64,000 nucleotides of DNA from Agroathelia rolfsii (lineage: Eukaryota > Basidiomycota > Agaricomycetes > Amylocorticiales > Amylocorticiaceae), in NCBI GenBank assembly GCA_018343915.1, contig JABRWF010000002.1:1984001-2048000 (forward strand), in the 5' to 3' direction. The position numbers and the translations under genes are program-made. The notes under the pieces were generated by a model, which ran no database searches, was not told where the DNA came from, and saw nothing but the letters and a program-made list of their open reading frames with translations. Of this stretch, positions 21,204 through 32,623 are shown piece by piece. Each line of letters starts with the position of its first letter. The first letter of the stretch is position 1.

Positions 21204-21392
21204 TATTGAATAATAAGGATAATAAATAGCTATGAATATAGAACAAACTTTTTGTATGTATTGTAACAATAGTTTCTTTTGTATCTTTTGTATTCTTTTG
21301 TCTTATATCTCACAATTAACATACATGTATAAAACCAATACATTTTATCTACCAAATATAAAAGTCATTTTCTTATCCCATTTATTCTAATA
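21204..21392 (+). repeat. 3' LTR of Copia-A2
   Basis: This 189-bp LTR starts TATTGAATAATAAGG (TGTTGG mutated) and ends TTCTAATA. The target duplication TTTAC follows. Confidence 0.95.
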
Positions 21393-22019
21393 TTTACACC
21401 ATCTCCTAGTTTAGGGGAATAAGAAAGAGAGAAGGAGGGGGCTAGAACATAGGGGCCTAGGCCTAAGAGTATAACCCTAAAGGCAAAGATTTTATTAGTA
21501 ATCTATTTTAATGAAATATAGACTGTTTACTTACCTAAAGGCAAAGAGGTTGAAGCTAGGGCCTTTAGGAAAAGTTACATACTTTATTTATACTACTAGG
21601 GAAGGGTCTATATATAGCTTTGTTAGTCTATGTGCATCTGGAATTAGAAGTATTAATAAGGCTATACAGGGGGAGAACTTTTGTCCTAGCTCCACTGGGC
21701 ATCTGTATAGGATTCTATTTCTAGAATGGTACCGGTAACTGTTAGGAATCATTTAGGGAAAGAAGGCTGTACTTCTTAGGCTATACATAATAGTGAAGAG
21801 GAATAGTACAGCCCTAAGATTACTCCTGTGATGTGCAGCTTGGAATATGTAAGGGCCAATTAGGTGACCTACTGCACTACCTACAGTCCATGCCCTAAAG
21901 GGTAATTTTAATAAGGAAAATAAGAAAATAGAAAGAAAATATCATAACAAAAGAAATATAAATCCAAATATTACAAGAGAAATAACAAGAAAATCTGCAA
22001 AAATATCCTACTCATGACA
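21393..22019 (-). repeat. Gypsy-E LTR, right piece
   Basis: It continues the LTR cut at 15970 and ends ..CTCATGACA next to the internal Gypsy-E DNA. The purine tract on the minus strand (GGAAGGGGGTAA) abuts it, so this is the 3' LTR of a minus-strand element. Confidence 0.65.
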
Positions 22020-23646
22020 TTACCCCCTTCCTAAAGGGATTTCCTCCAGAACATCCCAAGTTCCTACGTTCCTCCAATCTTCTCTACTGGTCTATTTGTG
22101 AAGTTTTCAATGGGCCAAAAAGGTAATTCTGCAAAGGTTGTAGCTGATAGGCATTTAGGCGCTTTTAGGTTTTTCCGATGAAATTCTTTGACTAATTGTG
22201 GTGCATTTGAGACATTACATTCTAATTCCTATGAATCTTCTCTGGGGTACCCTTTCTATTCTATAAGGTATTCTAATTTTTTTGTTCTAGGACTTAACTA
22301 GCTATCTTTGATTTTTTGTACTTCTATTTCTTTTTCTCCTTCAACTTTAACAGGGGGTAGAGATGGTATAGTAGGTCTTAATTCAACTTAGATATATAGT
22401 TTGACAAGAGATACATGGAATACATTATGGATGGTCCATTGTTTTAGGATAGCTAGGTAGATAGTATGGTTACCAACTAGTTCTGTGATTTTGTATAGTC
22501 CAATCCACTCTGCCAAGAGCTTCTTTAAAGGTTGTACTAGGTAAATATTCTTGGTATTAAGCTACACCTTGTCACTAATATTGTTACAAGTCAATCTATG
22601 TACTATAAATTTATTTAGAATTTCTCATTATTTTTCCGAATTTTTCCTGATTTTTCTCGATTTTTTGGTATATAATATGTATATTACATAAGCGGACATT
22701 ACATAAGCACTCTGATGACTAAGCAAGTTATGTGACCACTAGTCATGTGACATATTATATAAGCAAGGCCTAGAGTATAGGTCTAGACTATAATATTATC
22801 ATAGATTTACTATGGTGCAATATCACATTATACTTAGTATTACTGTGCACAGACCATATACCAGGTGCATAGACCAGGTAGAATTAGTATATAACCCTGT
22901 AGTGTCTCTACCTAAAGACCCCATATTTGTTTTCTTCATCTTTAGGTAAGCACAAGTAGTGCTTTGTATTAAGTACAAGCTAACATAATAAAACCTTTGT
23001 CTTCAGAGTCCCTATCTCCTCTTTTCCCTCTCTCTCTAAAAATCCTCTTTGCTTTGTGCTAATAGGTTATAAGCATGCTTAGTGCTACTTATAGTAGGAG
23101 TTTGCTTTATGCTACTCCTGTATGCATGCATAAAACAGGTCCAGCCTTTGTGGTGACTACTTGCATCTACAATAACACAACCTATATAGTGCTTAGTGTA
23201 CCTAAGCAAGCAAAGACTTTACTCTAAGCTTGTTGCAGTTAAGATACCCTGTACCCCTATTAGCACACATAAGATCTTTGGTGTTGTAACAGTAGACCTT
23301 GCTTGAAAGTTCAGTGAACTTAGAGTAAAGCTTGGTGACTAGAACACTCTGAAGTGAGTAACAATTAAGACAGGGCACAAGGCATATACACCTGTACATT
23401 CTAGGCCTTAGGAGTTGTAAAATAGCCATTACAGGCTACCTCACATCTTAGAAAGGTTTATGTAGGCACTGGTTGAGTTTTGGTGGCAAAAGACAGGTGT
23501 ACTCTTGACAAATATTGTACTTGGGGATATCTATGGCATGTTTGTCAAAGAAATATTTCATTCTATTTACTGTGTAGTCTAGTGCTGTCTTGGTGTCTTC
23601 TTGAAGTTCTTTTACTTTGTTAAGCTAGTTCCTTGCTCCTTCCATA
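22020..23646 (-). mobile_element. Gypsy-E internal fragment (chromodomain and integrase end)
   Basis: On the minus strand the last part of a Gypsy pol is readable but stop-ridden. It has a chromodomain region near 22030-22260 (similar to the intact stretch at 28262-28624) and the integrase C-terminal segment (WIGLYKI-like at about 22490). After the solo LTR at 22582-23510 come residues of the ..NMKKYFDKH-like segment near 23520-23645. It is truncated on the right by another LTR piece. Confidence 0.6.
22582..23510 (+). repeat. Solo Gypsy-D LTR
   Basis: This 929-bp LTR runs TGTTACAAGTC to CTCTTGACA with a perfect target duplication AATAT (22577-22581 and 23511-23515). It has TATA-like AGTATATAACCC and ATAATAAAAC motifs and a CT-rich tract. 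Confidence 0.92.
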
Positions 23647-24030
23647 TGTTAAGAGCACACCAGCCTCTTGCCACTAAAACTTAACCAGTACCTACATTAA
23701 TTCCTGTAAGGTATAGGGTAGCCTATAATGGCCATTTTATAACTCCTAAGGCCTAGAACACAAAGATGTATATGCCTTGTACGTAGTTTCTACTATCACT
23801 CAAGATAGAGCTTTACTGTCACCAAGCTTTACTCTAAGTCTGCTAGACTTTCAAGCAAGGTCTATAGTTAGAACACCAACTATCTTATGTATGTAGATAT
23901 GCATACAGGGTATCTTAGCCTTGATAAATGCAGGGCAAGCCTTTGTTTACTTAAGTATACTAAGCACTATATATCAAGGGTACTCCTTGACTTGATATCA
24001 ATGTTTGGGCTTAGTGTACCTACTTTATCT
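23647..24030 (-). repeat. Truncated Gypsy-D LTR, minus orientation
   Basis: It starts TGTTAAGAGCACACC and matches the reverse complement of the Gypsy-D LTR for about 380 bp, ending near 24030. The right boundary is approximate. Confidence 0.6.
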
Positions 24031-25678
24031 TAGTACAAATCAGGGGACACACTCTTAATAGTATTTTGAAGTACCTAAAACAAGTAGTTTTCCCACACAG
24101 GTAAACCCTTATTCTATTAGGGGCTGTTAAGTCTTGGATGGATGGAGATAGTAGAAAGGGAAGGGGTGGAGCAGAATAAAAGTGGAGATAGAGTGAACAG
24201 GAGTAGAGGTGGGAGAGTGGATAGGAAAGAAGAGGGGTGACCAGACTTGGCCAAGACATATGTATTAGGCCCTTGCTGTTATAAGTCAATCCATGTACTA
24301 TAAATTTATTTAGAATTTCTCATTATTTTTCCGAATTTTTCCTGATTTTTCTCAATTTTTTGGCATATAATATGTATATTACATAAATAAACATTACATA
24401 AGTACTTTGATGACTAAGTAAAGTCATGTGATTAGTCATTATATGACTGGCCATCATGTGACTACTAGTTATATGACTTATTATGTAAGCAGGTCTAGAG
24501 TATAGGTCTAAAACATGATACTATTATAGACTCACTATAATGCAATATTGCATTATACTTAGCACCTCTGTATACAGACCAGGTAGAAATAGTATATAAC
24601 CCTATAGTGCCCCTACCTGAAGACCCCAGATTTGTTCTCTTTGTCTTTAGATAAGTATAGTAGTGCTTTGTATTTAATAGCTAGCTAACATAAATAAAAC
24701 TTTGTCTTCAGAGTCCCTATCTCTCTCTCTCTCTCTTCCCCCATCAAATCCTCTCTGCTCAGTGCTAGAAGGTTGTAAGCATGCTCTGTACTACTTACAG
24801 AAGAGACAAGCTTAGTGCAAGTCTCTGCGTACATGCATAAGACAGGTCTAGCCTTTATAGTGACTATTTACATCTATAGTAACACAAACTATACGTAGTG
24901 CTCAGTGCACCTAAGTAAACAAAGGCTTGCCCTGCATTTATCAAGGCTAAGAGACCCTACATGCCTATTTATATACACAAGAAACTTTGTGTCTCAATGG
25001 TAGACCTTACTTGAAGACTTTGCAAGTCTAGAGTAAAGCCTAGTGATTAGCAAGCTCAAGGTTGAGTGAGAACAAAGACAGCATACAAGGCATGTCCATC
25101 CTTGCATCCTAGGCCTTGGGAGTTGTAAAATAGCCATTACAGGCTACCCTGCACTTTACAGGGGTTAATATAGGCTCTGGTTGAGTTTTAGTGATAAGAG
25201 GCAGGTATACTCTTGATACTTGCCTAGTTGCAGTCCAGAACAGGAGTTATACAGAAGAAGAGGAACTAAGTTGATTTCCAAACTGAGGTAGCTAGGTATA
25301 TGCTAGGTTGGTATAAATACTATAGTAGCAGGAGGATACCAAGAGGAATAGAAATGAAGTAAGATGGAGAGTGGGAAATAGAATACAGGGCATAAATAGG
25401 CTGGAACTATCTATGTGAATAAGGGTACTAGAATATATAGGGGAAATGATGGGAAAACAGGATACATGAGAAGAGGAAAAGACTCCGGGACTCTAATTGG
25501 GCACCAAGCAAGGGGTTGCTGGTTCCAATGCCTAAATCACAGAGGGTAGAGAGCGGAAGTTGGGAGCCAGAGAGGTGTTTTTAGTTGTTGAATGGTAGTA
25601 GGCAAGGGTAAGTGGGGACATGTTGGAAATATTGGAGCAGAAGCCACTTATGTATGGAGGGGGTTATGATAGGGGCCT
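24031..25678. repeat. Unclassified repeat X, split by a solo LTR
   Basis: The two outer parts (about 24060-24276 and 25219-25600) together are the reverse complement of 61600-62080, where the sequence is continuous through GGCAAGGGCCTGACACA. It has no coding frame and includes a GGGCACCAAGCAAGGGG segment. It may be the LTR or leader of another retroelement. The class is unknown. Confidence 0.5.
24277..25218 (+). repeat. Solo Gypsy-D LTR in repeat X
   Basis: This 942-bp LTR runs TGTTATAAGTC to CTCTTGATA with a perfect target duplication CTTGC (24272-24276 and 25219-25223). Confidence 0.92.
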
Positions 25679-26231
25679 GTAGATACTCTTACTAACTTAT
25701 TTTACAAATGCTTATGCATTTCACACACTCTGGGGGATTTACACTACCCATAAGTAAAGAGAGAGGGAGAGGAAGGGGGCTAGGATGGGAAGACTAGGCC
25801 TTAGTGTTCACAAATACCCTAAAGGCAAAGTTATTTATTAGTAATCTACTTTATTGAATATAAAACCTATACTTGCCTAAAGGCAAAGAGGTTAAAGCTG
25901 GAGCCTTCAGTGCAAGTTACATAGTCTTCTTATAATACTAAGGAAAGGTCCGTGCATAGCCTTAGGGGTCTATGCACTGTCAGAGTTAGAAGTATTAAGG
26001 AGGCTATACAGGGGAAGATTATTTACCCTAGCTCTACTAGGCATCTGTATAGAGTTCCGTTTCTGGAATAGTACCAGTAACTACTAGGAATTAATCAGGG
26101 AAGGAAGGCTGTGTTCCTAGGCTATACATAATGATGGAAATGGAAAATAACATAGTCCCGAGATTACTCCTGTAATATACAGCTTGGAAAATATAAAGGC
26201 CAATCAGGTAACCACTGTACTGCCCATAGTC
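25679..26231 (-). repeat. Gypsy-E LTR, left piece of a second copy
   Basis: It starts TGTAGATACTC and stops at ..CATAGTC where LTR-F is inserted. It resumes at about 28124 with CCACGCCCTAAAGG, matching the unbroken order ACAGTCCATGCCCTAAAGG at 21885. Confidence 0.65.
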
Positions 26232-27259
26232 TGTTGAAAGTTAGTAGTAATAGTATAATGTAGACTACTTGTAATCTACTAGTTACCTATTTAAAAGACA
26301 ACTAACTTACTTGTTTGAAAAGTTAATGGTCTGTTGTGTTATAGGTTTAAAGGCAATAAAACCTATTTGTAAAAGCGATTAGTAACTCTGTTACACCTGA
26401 GCTAAGACTGTAGCCAGTGTCCCTTTGAGACTACCTACTTGTTTTCCCTTTAGGAAAGGCTTGTTGTCTTGTAGTAGACTTAGTAAGTCTAGGGTGAAGT
26501 TAGTACTCTAGGAGCTAGTCTTGTAGACTATTTAACTCACTATTTTCAAGTGAAATAACTTGTCATTTCCAGCCGAATTTGCTGGTGCTTATATAATACA
26601 AAATATTCTAATTTCTACAAGATTAGTAAGCCAATCCTGTGCTTATCTAATCCGCTTAGTAAGAAGGATTGCTTACAAATCAGCTTATAAATCAGCTTAG
26701 TAATATTCCTATTTGCTGAATAATATGCTTGGTAAGCAATCTGTATGCTTAGTAAGTAATTTGTATAGTATTAGTAAGTAAAATGTCTATTGATCTCAAT
26801 ATCCTATTATTAGATCTATATTAGTAATATTTTATAAACATTACTAATATTATGAATTTTCTTAGTAAATATTTTGGTGATTTATAAGCAAGGATCTAGG
26901 GCGTGAAAAATCAATTAGTAATATTCACAATAATTATTTAGAAATGAATATTTAAATAGAATTGTTTAATATTTATGAAAAGATATTCATAAATGATAAA
27001 GTCAAGTGACTTTAGATATGATAATCTTATCTCTGATAAGATTAGATATAATGAAATATTGAAAATATTAAATAAAAGAATATATGCATATTATTTCAAT
27101 AAATATATGCATGTAAAGAATTGTTAATATCTCAACAATGAACGGTTGTAAAAACATGAAATAAATAATTATGTATGATATAATGTTAGATGATTATTTG
27201 AAGTATTCATTGGAATTATTGAAAAGATATAAAGCCTGTAAATATTCAATCTTTCAACA
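26232..27259 (-). repeat. Solo LTR-F, minus orientation
   Basis: This 1028-bp block runs TGTTGAAAGTTAG to CTTTCAACA with a perfect target duplication TAGTC (26227-26231 and 27260-27264). It is the reverse complement of the copies at 51495 and 62948. It is AT-rich, with no coding frame, and carries a conserved 9-bp inverted repeat AATCTTATC/GATAAGATT at 27023-27043. Confidence 0.92.
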
Positions 27260-27266
27260 TAGTCCA

Positions 27267-28123
27267 TGTCATGGGTACATCCAGACTCTCCTAATTTTTC
27301 TTTATTTTCCTGTATTTTTCTTGTATTTTTACCATTTTTCTTGGATTTTCTACACATTATTTATTCATAATAGACCGCCTAGGACAATTGGTTACAGAGT
27401 ACTTAGTTATATGACCGGCCATCATTTATACCTTTGTACCAGTACCTATTAGTAAACAGAGTCTAGACCCTTCTAGTTCATTCCAAGTCTAGACTCTTGA
27501 TTAATCAGCTGATGATGCAATGATTGCACCATCATGCTCAGTCATCCATTTGTACTATGTTTAGCATTCCTTTCTATTTCTGTCTCTGTGCACAGACCAT
27601 TCAGAAGTGCACAGACCACCCCTGAAACTTATATAAGGACCCTGTAACACTCTCTGAAGGCCTTAGCTTTGACCTTTTGCCTTCAAGTGAGTAAATAAGC
27701 ATGTACATCTCTCTTTACTATTTACTAATACATTTGCCTTCAGGCTCATTGTCCTAGCCCTCTCACCCTTGCCCTCCCTTTGTGCCTTGTCAGCCTAGGG
27801 GTTGTATAAGGACCTAAGCAAGCCATAGAACAGGCTGTATTGCCTGCCTCCCCCTCTCTATATCAAGTCCCTTAATAAATCAGGGCAAAGTGTGACTTAG
27901 GGTTATTACCCTCTAAGAAAGAATCTAAGTGTCTCAGAGTGTTTAGCACTCCCTTCTTTACTAAGCAAGCAGTAACAAGTCATTAGCCAACAGTAGCCTT
28001 TGGTGGAAAGTCTTCTAGACTTGGAGTACACCTTTGGGACCTAGTAGCGGTACATTGTTCTGTTTGTGGTGTGAGTAGGGGTCACCTCTGTTGTTTAGAT
28101 AGTCAAGAGCGTGAGCCTTGACA
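27267..28123 (+). repeat. Solo Gypsy-C LTR
   Basis: This 857-bp LTR runs TGTCATGGGTACATCC to GAGCCTTGACA with a perfect target duplication GTCCA (27262-27266 and 28124-28128). It sits 7 bp from LTR-F, so both were inserted at one spot of the Gypsy-E LTR. Confidence 0.92.
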
Positions 28124-28250
28124 GTCCACGCCCTAAAGGGGTAATTTGATAAAGAAAGAAAAGGAGAGAAAATATTATAATAAAAGAAATATAGGTCCAA
28201 GTAATAAAAGAAAATAACCAAAAATTTGCAAAAATGTCCTAATCATGATA
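28124..28250 (-). repeat. Gypsy-E LTR, right piece of the second copy
   Basis: It ends AATCATGATA and is followed by the purine tract and chromodomain of a minus-strand Gypsy-E element. It is thus the 3' LTR end. Confidence 0.65.
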
Positions 28251-28766
28251 TTACCCCCTTCCTAGGGGGATTTCCTCCGGAATATCCCAAGTTCCCATGC
28301 TCCTCTAATCTTTTCCAATGGTTCCTCCATAAAGTTCTCAATAGGTTGGAAAGGTAATTCTACAAAGGCTATAGCTGATAGGTATTTAGGCACTTTGGGG
28401 TTTTTCCAATGGAATTCTTTGATCAAGCAGGGGGTATTAGACATGTCTTTTTCTGACTCCCAGGAGTCTTCTCCTGGATATCCTTTCCACTCCACAAGGT
28501 ATTTGAGTTTCTTGGTTTGGGGGCTTAGTTGGCTGTCTTTGATCTTGAGTACCTCTAGTTCTTCTTCTTCTTTGACTTCTACTGGGGGTGGTGGAGGTGC
28601 CATAGGCCTTGACTCAACTTGCATATGTGGCTTAATTAGGGATACATAGAAGATATTATAGATGGTCCATTATTTTGGAATGGCAAGGTAGACTGCTTGG
28701 TTTCCAATTAACTGAACAATTTTGTAGGGTCCAATCTATTTGGCTGCAAGTTTCTTTGATGGTTGG
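28251..28766 (-). mobile_element. Gypsy-E 3' internal fragment with open chromodomain frame
   Basis: On the minus strand 28262-28624 stays open for 120 codons: a proline run MAPPPPPVEVKEEEEL, then the chromodomain core KYLVEWKGYPGEDSWESEKD, then a short tail. Chromodomains at the end of pol steer Gypsy (chromovirus) integration toward marked chromatin. The fragment is cut at about 28766 by another LTR-like block. It is a relic, not a free gene. Confidence 0.75.
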
Positions 28767-29690
28767 TGTTATAAGATGGCAGACATGCTATTGTAGGATG
28801 GCTAACATATTTTCTGTGTAAACAGATATATTTCTATAGGTTGGCAGTATGCCTCTAATTTTTCCTTATTTTTCCCTATTTTTCTTATGTTTTTATCTTT
28901 TAATTTGAGTATACAGGATATACTTCTTTATTTTCTAGTTTCTTGTTGTATTGTTTACATGGTACTATGTTACATTTAGATATGATTCTAGATCTTTTGA
29001 TGTACATCATTGATTTCCTTCTTTAATCATTGATGCTTCTTTCATCTTTGATCTTTTCTTATACTATACTTCTGTTCTAACTCCATTGATTCTTTTCCTT
29101 TCCTTTCTTCTATTTCTCTTGATGTGGAGTTAAGAACTATTCTTAGAATACTTGTAACTAGTATATAAAGGCCTGCCCTTAGGGCCTTTGCAATCCAGCT
29201 TGACTACTTTGTCTTTGTCTTTGTCTTTGTCTTTATCTCTGCCCTTATTACTTGTCTACCTTAGTGCTTTACTCTGTACTTAGTACTCTGTCTTAGTCCC
29301 TTTGGGCTTCTTCTCTTGCAGCTACCTATATGAGCTTGTAAGAGGAGTGTGCTAGTCAGCAACCTATATAAGCTGTGCTATACCTTGTCCCTTAGTGGTG
29401 CTCACTCACACTTATCCCCACTCTCTCTTTTGTGTGTTTTATCACTCTTCCCACCATCATAATATACCTAGGCCCCAAGGTTAAGGGGATATAAACAAGT
29501 CCTATCTAGTTAAGGGACTGTAAAGATGCTAGATTGTTGAGTGTTGCTTAGGAAAGTAACCTTACTTGTGGGAGACCTTGCATTCAGATCTTAAAACATA
29601 GATAGCACCTCCCAGCTAAGGGAGTATAAAGATATTAGTATGGTTCCTTTGCTAGCCTTCCGGGCTAGTCTGGTTAGGTTTGGCTAAGTT
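28767..29690 (+). repeat. LTR-like block with TATA box and CTTTGT tandem repeat
   Basis: It starts TGTTATAAGATGG inside Gypsy-E coding DNA, has a TATATAAAGG motif at about 29162 and four tandem copies of a CTTTGT-type hexamer near 29205-29230, and no coding frame. Its right end and target duplication are not clear, so the LTR call is tentative. Confidence 0.4.
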
Positions 29691-29699
29691 ATAAGGATC

Positions 29700-30204
29700 T
29701 CATGATAGAGAGGGGTAGGGACAGGCTCTATAGGCCTAGAGTGAGTAGACTCTGAAGACAAAGTTTTATTATATTAGCTACTTATTAGATACAAAGCACT
29801 ATTGTACTTACCTAAAGATGAAGAGAACAAATCTGGGGTCTTTAGGTAGAGGCACTATAGGGTTATATACTATTTCTACCTGGTCTGTACACTAGTATAT
29901 GGTCTGTGCACAGAGGTACTAAGTATGATACAATATTGCACTATAGTAAGTCTATGATAGTATCATGTTCTAGACCCATGCTCTAGACCTGCTTATATAA
30001 CAAGTCACATGACTAGTGGTTACATGATGGCCAGTTATATGATGACTGATCACATGACTTTACTTAATCATCAAAGTACTTATGTAATGTCCACTTATAT
30101 AATCTATATATTATAGACTAAAAAATAGAGAAAAATCAGAGAAAAATCAGAAAAAGAATGAAAAATCTTAAATAAATTTATAATAAAACAAGCAATTCAT
30201 AACA
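29700..30204 (-). repeat. 3' LTR piece of Gypsy-D
   Basis: It matches the reverse complement of the first half of the Gypsy-D LTR and ends ..TTCATAACA at 30204. A minus-strand purine tract (AAAAAGAGGGTAA) then leads into Gypsy-D internal DNA. The left part is missing. Confidence 0.7.
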
Positions 30205-30228
30205 TTACCCTCTTTTTAGGGGCAATCT

Positions 30229-32618
30229 GCCTTGGATTACTATTCTGTCAAATTATCCCAATTTTGAAATGGTAAAAGTCCAAATACTGCTGCACTGATT
30301 TTTCTGAGTATACTAGGATTAGCTTTATAAAAGTCTCTAATTGCATCATTTGCATGCATATCAGATTCCCTTACCCAGGTATATTCTCCTGGATAGCCTT
30401 TCTATATAACCAAGAATTCTAGCTTTCCTTGGCATAATCTGGAATCAAGTACCTCTTCTATTTCATATTCTTCTTTTTCCTCTACTTCTACTAGGGGTAA
30501 AGGTTTCTAGTGTCAGTCTGAGGCATGGTATGGTTTTAGTAGGTGCATATGGAATACATTATGGATCTTGAGGTTAGCTGGTAGTTCTAGCTGATAGTTC
30601 AGGTCATTTAGCTTTTTTTCTACTTTATAGGGTCCAATCCATTTTTGACTCAATTTTTTAGATGGTCTATTAAGTTTCAAATTTTGTGTGTTAAGCCATA
30701 CTTCCTATCCTTCTTCAAGATCTGGCAATATCTTTTTTCCTTTATTGTATAATTGTTCCATTTGTTCCCTAGCTAAACCTAATGCTACTTATGCTTCCTT
30801 TTGTGCCTCCTTTACATTTTCAATCCAGTTGAAAGCTTCCAGTGTGGGGTTTTGAATATCCCTAGCTTCCTAGTTTGGTACATAACTATAGGTGAGTTTA
30901 AAGGCACTAGAACATATGCTTTCATTCTTTCTATTATTATGTATAAACTCTGCATACAGAAGTAGGTCAACCCAGTTTGTTTGCCTATGGTTACAGAAAA
31001 TCCTTAGGTATTGTTCTACCTCTTGGTTTACTTGCTCAGTTTATCCATCACTCTATGAGTAATAAGCGGTGGACAGTGCTATCTTTATGTATAAACTGGC
31101 ATGTATATCTTTCATAACTTGGCTAGCAAATTGAGGGCTACAATCCAAGGTCTATGTTGAGGGAATGCCATATAACTTGAACACATTTTTTATATAGAGA
31201 TCAGCCACATCTTTGGCAGTAATGTTTTCATTAGTGGGTACAAAGTATACCAATTTTGTTAGTCAATCTACTACTACTAGGATTGAGTCAAACCTATGTG
31301 ACTTGGGTAATTTTACAATTAAATCCAATGTAACATGTTCCCATGGCTTTCCTGGTACAGAAAGAGGTTGGAGGAGTCTAGATAATGCTTGTTGACTTGG
31401 TTTGTTTGCTTGGCATAACAGGCATGAATCTATATACTGGTTTATTTCTTTTGTCATGTTGATCTAGTAGTAGTTTCTGCTAATGAGTTCCAAAGTCTTG
31501 GTGCATCCTAGGTGGCCAGCTAAGGTAGAGTCATGGTATTTTGCCATAATCTTTTCTTTTATTTCTTTTTTTGGGGGCACAAATACTTTTTCTCTGTATA
31601 ATACTAGGCCATTCTCTGTTTCCCAACCCTGCAAACCTAGGGTAATCCTTCTTGGGCCAATCTTGATAATTTGGTAGAGGGATTCCAACAACTTGGTGCT
31701 CTCCCTCTTAATGTCTACCAAAATTTCCTTTTCTCCTTCCACCAAGATATATCCTCTTTTAGCCACTATGACTTTGAAATGGGAGGGTTGGAGTACTGTA
31801 ATGTTAAGGTTATCCTGGGAGTCTTCCATATAGAAATCTGGTCTTTAAGATAGGGTGTTAGCTCTTTCATTAGCTGATCCTTTTTTATAACAAAGCACAA
31901 AGTTGTACTCTTGTAGGATCCGGTACTAATGTGCTTGTCATCAACTAAGATACTAACTAGTTGCCCAGTATTCTAGATTTTATGGTTGGACCAGATTTCT
32001 ATTGGTTTAGGTAACCCAATAATATAATATTGCCATTCTTCCAATGATTAGATAATTGCCAGCATTTTCTTATCCTAGATGTCATAATTTGGTTGAGCAT
32101 TATCTATGGATTTGGAGTGAAAAGTAATTGGGTGCCATTCACCATCATCTTGTAATTGGGAGAACACTCTACTAGTAGTATAACTAGAGGCATTAGTTTT
32201 GATTTGACTTGCTCTTTGATAGTTATAGATTGCAAGTACAGGTGCCATAGTGAATGCTCTTTTAAGTTTATCAAATGAATCTTACTCCTCTTTTTCCCAT
32301 TTCTAAGTGCCTTTGCCTGTAAGTCTATCTAGAGGCTTGGTAATGTCACTAAAGCCCTTGATAAACTATCAATAGTAATTTGCTAGACCTCTGAATTTTT
32401 GCACATCCTTGACTATCATAGGGGTTGGCTAGTCAAGGATAGCCTGTACTTTGTCATTGGTCATTTAAACATAGTTGTAGCTAATGATTACTCCTAAGAA
32501 CTCTACTTCTGGTACTTCAAACAAGTACTTATCTAGATTAGCAAAGAGATCATTTTCTACTAATTGTTTAAGTACCTCATGTACTAGTCATTGGTGTTCT
32601 TTTAGCTTGGCAGTGGTA
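30229..32618 (-). pseudogene. Gypsy-D pol 3' part: RT, RNase H, integrase, chromodomain
   Basis: Readable minus-strand pieces are the RT C-terminal part near 32330-32618, RNase H near 31880-32320, an integrase zinc region open at 31464-31829 (ending AGHLGCTKTLELISRNYY), an integrase core start at 31263-31457 (CLLCQANKP, then TLDLIVKLPKS) and a chromodomain at 30229-30420 (KGYPGEYTW). TAG, TAA and TGA stops separate them. It is a dead element. Confidence 0.85.
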
Positions 32619-32623
32619 ATGAT

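Larger units (their letters stand above)
15971..21392 (+). mobile_element. Copia-A2: hypermutated Copia-A copy with nested solo LTR
   Basis: This 5422-bp copy has 189-bp LTRs at 15971-16159 and 21204-21392 and a perfect target duplication TTTAC (15966-15970 and 21393-21397). It aligns end to end with Copia-A. Against Copia-A the changes are C-to-T and G-to-A, mainly at CpG and at CpA/TpG, giving many TAG and some TAA stops. An 826-bp solo Gypsy-B LTR sits inside at 19567-20392. The copy is inserted in a Gypsy-E LTR. Confidence 0.95.

Noticed and set aside
23202..23429. 75-codon minus-strand frame, with a similar 78-codon frame at 39106-39342
   Set aside because: Both lie within Gypsy-D LTRs at the same relative place; the open frame is a by-product of LTR sequence, with no protein features.
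28767..29690. Host gene promoter with TATA box
   Set aside because: The block begins within Gypsy-E coding DNA and no gene follows; an LTR is more likely.
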